The position numbers and the translations under genes are program-made. Source: Pseudobacter sp. (GTDB lineage: Bacteria > Bacteroidota > Bacteroidia > Chitinophagales > Chitinophagaceae). Taken from it: a DNA stretch of 35,124 bases. The notes under the pieces were generated by a model that had not been told where the DNA came from, made no database searches, and saw only the letters and a list, made by a program, of their open reading frames with translations. The stretch lies in NCBI GenBank assembly GCA_017849455.1, contig JAFIGX010000008.1:1-35124 (forward strand), given 5' to 3'. Below are positions 34,032-35,124 of this stretch, one piece after another (the stretch's first letter is position 1; each line of letters starts with the position of its first letter).

Positions 34032-35124
34032 ATGTTTATGGAGAAAGTAACCAAACCTCAATTCCTGAGAAATGGTAATGACACCATTTTTCATCAGTTG
34101 CGCAATGAGGTGAACACACTGGTTGAGCAACTGAGACCAAAACGCAGCAGGAGCATTCTCTTCAAGGCGTTATTATTCCCCTTATTATATATTATCACTT
34201 ACACTTCCCTGCTGTTATGGGGGCATAACCCAATTGTATTTTATGCCAGCTATTTCTTCATGGGCGTACTGCTGGTAGTGATCTTTCTCAACATAATTCA
34301 TGATGCCGTTCACGGCACCATATTCAAAAAAAAGGAACTGAATGAAATATATGTTTACTTTTTTGATCTGATGGGCGCCAATAGTTATATCTGGCGTTTG
34401 AGGCATGTTCGTTTTCATCATAATTATCCAAACGTGAGTGGATGGGATACCGACATCGAGCAAAGCAGCCTGGCGCGTGTGTTCCCCACCGGTAAAGCGC
34501 TCCCGTTCCACAGGTATCAGCATATCTACCTGCCGATGCTGTATCCTTTATACCTGCTGAACTGGCTGATGGTGCGTGATTTCAAGGATTTTTTCAATAA
34601 GAAAAAAACAGTTTGGAAACTGATCGATATTCCCCGCAGGGAATATGTGAAGCTATTCGTGTTCAAAGCATTTTTCCTGTTCTACCTGCTGGTGCTGCCG
34701 CAATGGGTACTCTCGGTGGGCTGGTTGAAAGTGATCGGCGCATTTCTTGTGATGATGTTCACGGCCAGTATATTCTCGTTGATGGTACTCCTGAGCCCTC
34801 ATGCCAATACCGATTCGGAATTTCCGATACCCAATGAGGAGAACAGGTTGCCACATAGCTGGATGATGCACATGCTGAAGACCACCAATGATGTAACACA
34901 TGACAACTGGTTCACCAGGTTCTTCATGGGCTCCTTCAACTATCATATCGTGCACCATCTGTTCCCGAATGTGAACCATGCCTACTATCCGGAAGTAACG
35001 GCTGTGCTCAAAAAATTTGCCGGCCAGCACGATCTCCCTTACCGGGAATATTCACTGATCGGCTCCCTGCGCAATCATTTCAGGTTATTGAAACAGAACG
35101 GGGTTACGGAAGATATTTTTGATG
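34032..35124 (+). CDS. Membrane fatty-acid desaturase, cut by the window end
   Basis: From ATG 34032 the frame is open for 364 codons to the window edge. The three histidine boxes of di-iron desaturases are present: HDAVH at about residue 95, HVRFHHNYP at about 130, and HIVHHLFP at about 316. Hydrophobic helices lie at about 45-65, 70-92, 180-198 and 212-250. The pattern is of the DesA/linoleoyl-CoA desaturase-like family that inserts a double bond into acyl chains of membrane lipids. An alternative start is the ATG two codons later. The C-terminus may be nearly complete, since the third histidine box is already passed. Confidence 0.9.
   Translation, partial: MFMEKVTKPQFLRNGNDTIFHQLRNEVNTLVEQLRPKRSRSILFKALLFPLLYIITYTSLLLWGHNPIVFYASYFFMGVLLVVIFLNIIHDAVHGTIFKKKELNEIYVYFFDLMGANSYIWRLRHVRFHHNYPNVSGWDTDIEQSSLARVFPTGKALPFHRYQHIYLPMLYPLYLLNWLMVRDFKDFFNKKKTVWKLIDIPRREYVKLFVFKAFFLFYLLVLPQWVLSVGWLKVIGAFLVMMFTASIFSLMVLLSPHANTDSEFPIPNEENRLPHSWMMHMLKTTNDVTHDNWFTRFFMGSFNYHIVHHLFPNVNHAYYPEVTAVLKKFAGQHDLPYREYSLIGSLRNHFRLLKQNGVTEDIFD

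Overview
The window looks like a chromosomal segment of a Bacteroidota bacterium, most likely of the Chitinophagaceae type. Three things point there: the protein families (DUF6443/RHS proteins, CarboxypepD_reg plus outer-membrane beta-barrel receptor, AAA_14/DUF4143 ATPase, GH9 fused to a NodB-like domain), the near absence of Shine-Dalgarno sequences, and several promoters of the Bacteroidota form TTTG-N19-TAnnTTTG. No rRNA or tRNA gene was found.

Region 1 (1-8246) is a polymorphic-toxin locus. A 1301-residue RHS protein carries its core near the C-terminus. An in-frame TAA at 3914-3916 cuts it off from about 158 further open codons that look like its toxin tip. Downstream lie a putative immunity gene, three tandem Imm26-like genes (the middle one broken by a TAA), a lipoprotein with a non-catalytic M23-like fold, and an unrecognised lipoprotein. 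From about 3490 on, this region is clearly more AT-rich than the rest, as expected for exchanged toxin/immunity cassettes. Region 2 (8247-10433) holds an AAA_14/DUF4143 ATPase converging on a TPP-binding 2-oxoacid:ferredoxin oxidoreductase beta subunit that has no alpha subunit beside it.

Region 3 (10522-15844) is a cell-surface regulation cluster: an ECF sigma factor, an overlapping membrane protein in the anti-sigma position, an exported beta-helix-like protein, and a TonB-receptor-like outer-membrane beta-barrel protein. Region 4 (16007-20890) is a complete efflux operon: TetR regulator, HlyD/EmrA adaptor, 14-TM DHA2 MFS pump and TolC-like channel. It starts at a promoter covered by two identical half-site palindromes and ends in a 42-nt perfect palindrome. 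The 640-nt gap after it contains a likely minus-strand small RNA with its own promoter, terminator and long-range stem.

Region 5 (21443-25898) has an HSDL2-like short-chain dehydrogenase, an AT-rich RhuM-family cassette on the minus strand, a DoxX-like membrane protein and lysyl-tRNA synthetase. Region 6 (26034-35124) has a YdbS/YdbT-like PH-domain membrane pair, a flavin-reductase-family protein with a fumarylacetoacetate-hydrolase-family enzyme (the usual surroundings of aromatic/tyrosine catabolism), a serine beta-lactamase-like hydrolase translationally coupled to a GH9-deacetylase fusion, and a fatty-acid desaturase running off the right end.

The best candidates for something undescribed are the partly decayed RHS/multi-immunity locus, the structured minus-strand RNA at about 20979-21246, and the RhuM plus 129-residue partner cassette. 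All functional calls rest on motif recognition by eye; no database search was run.
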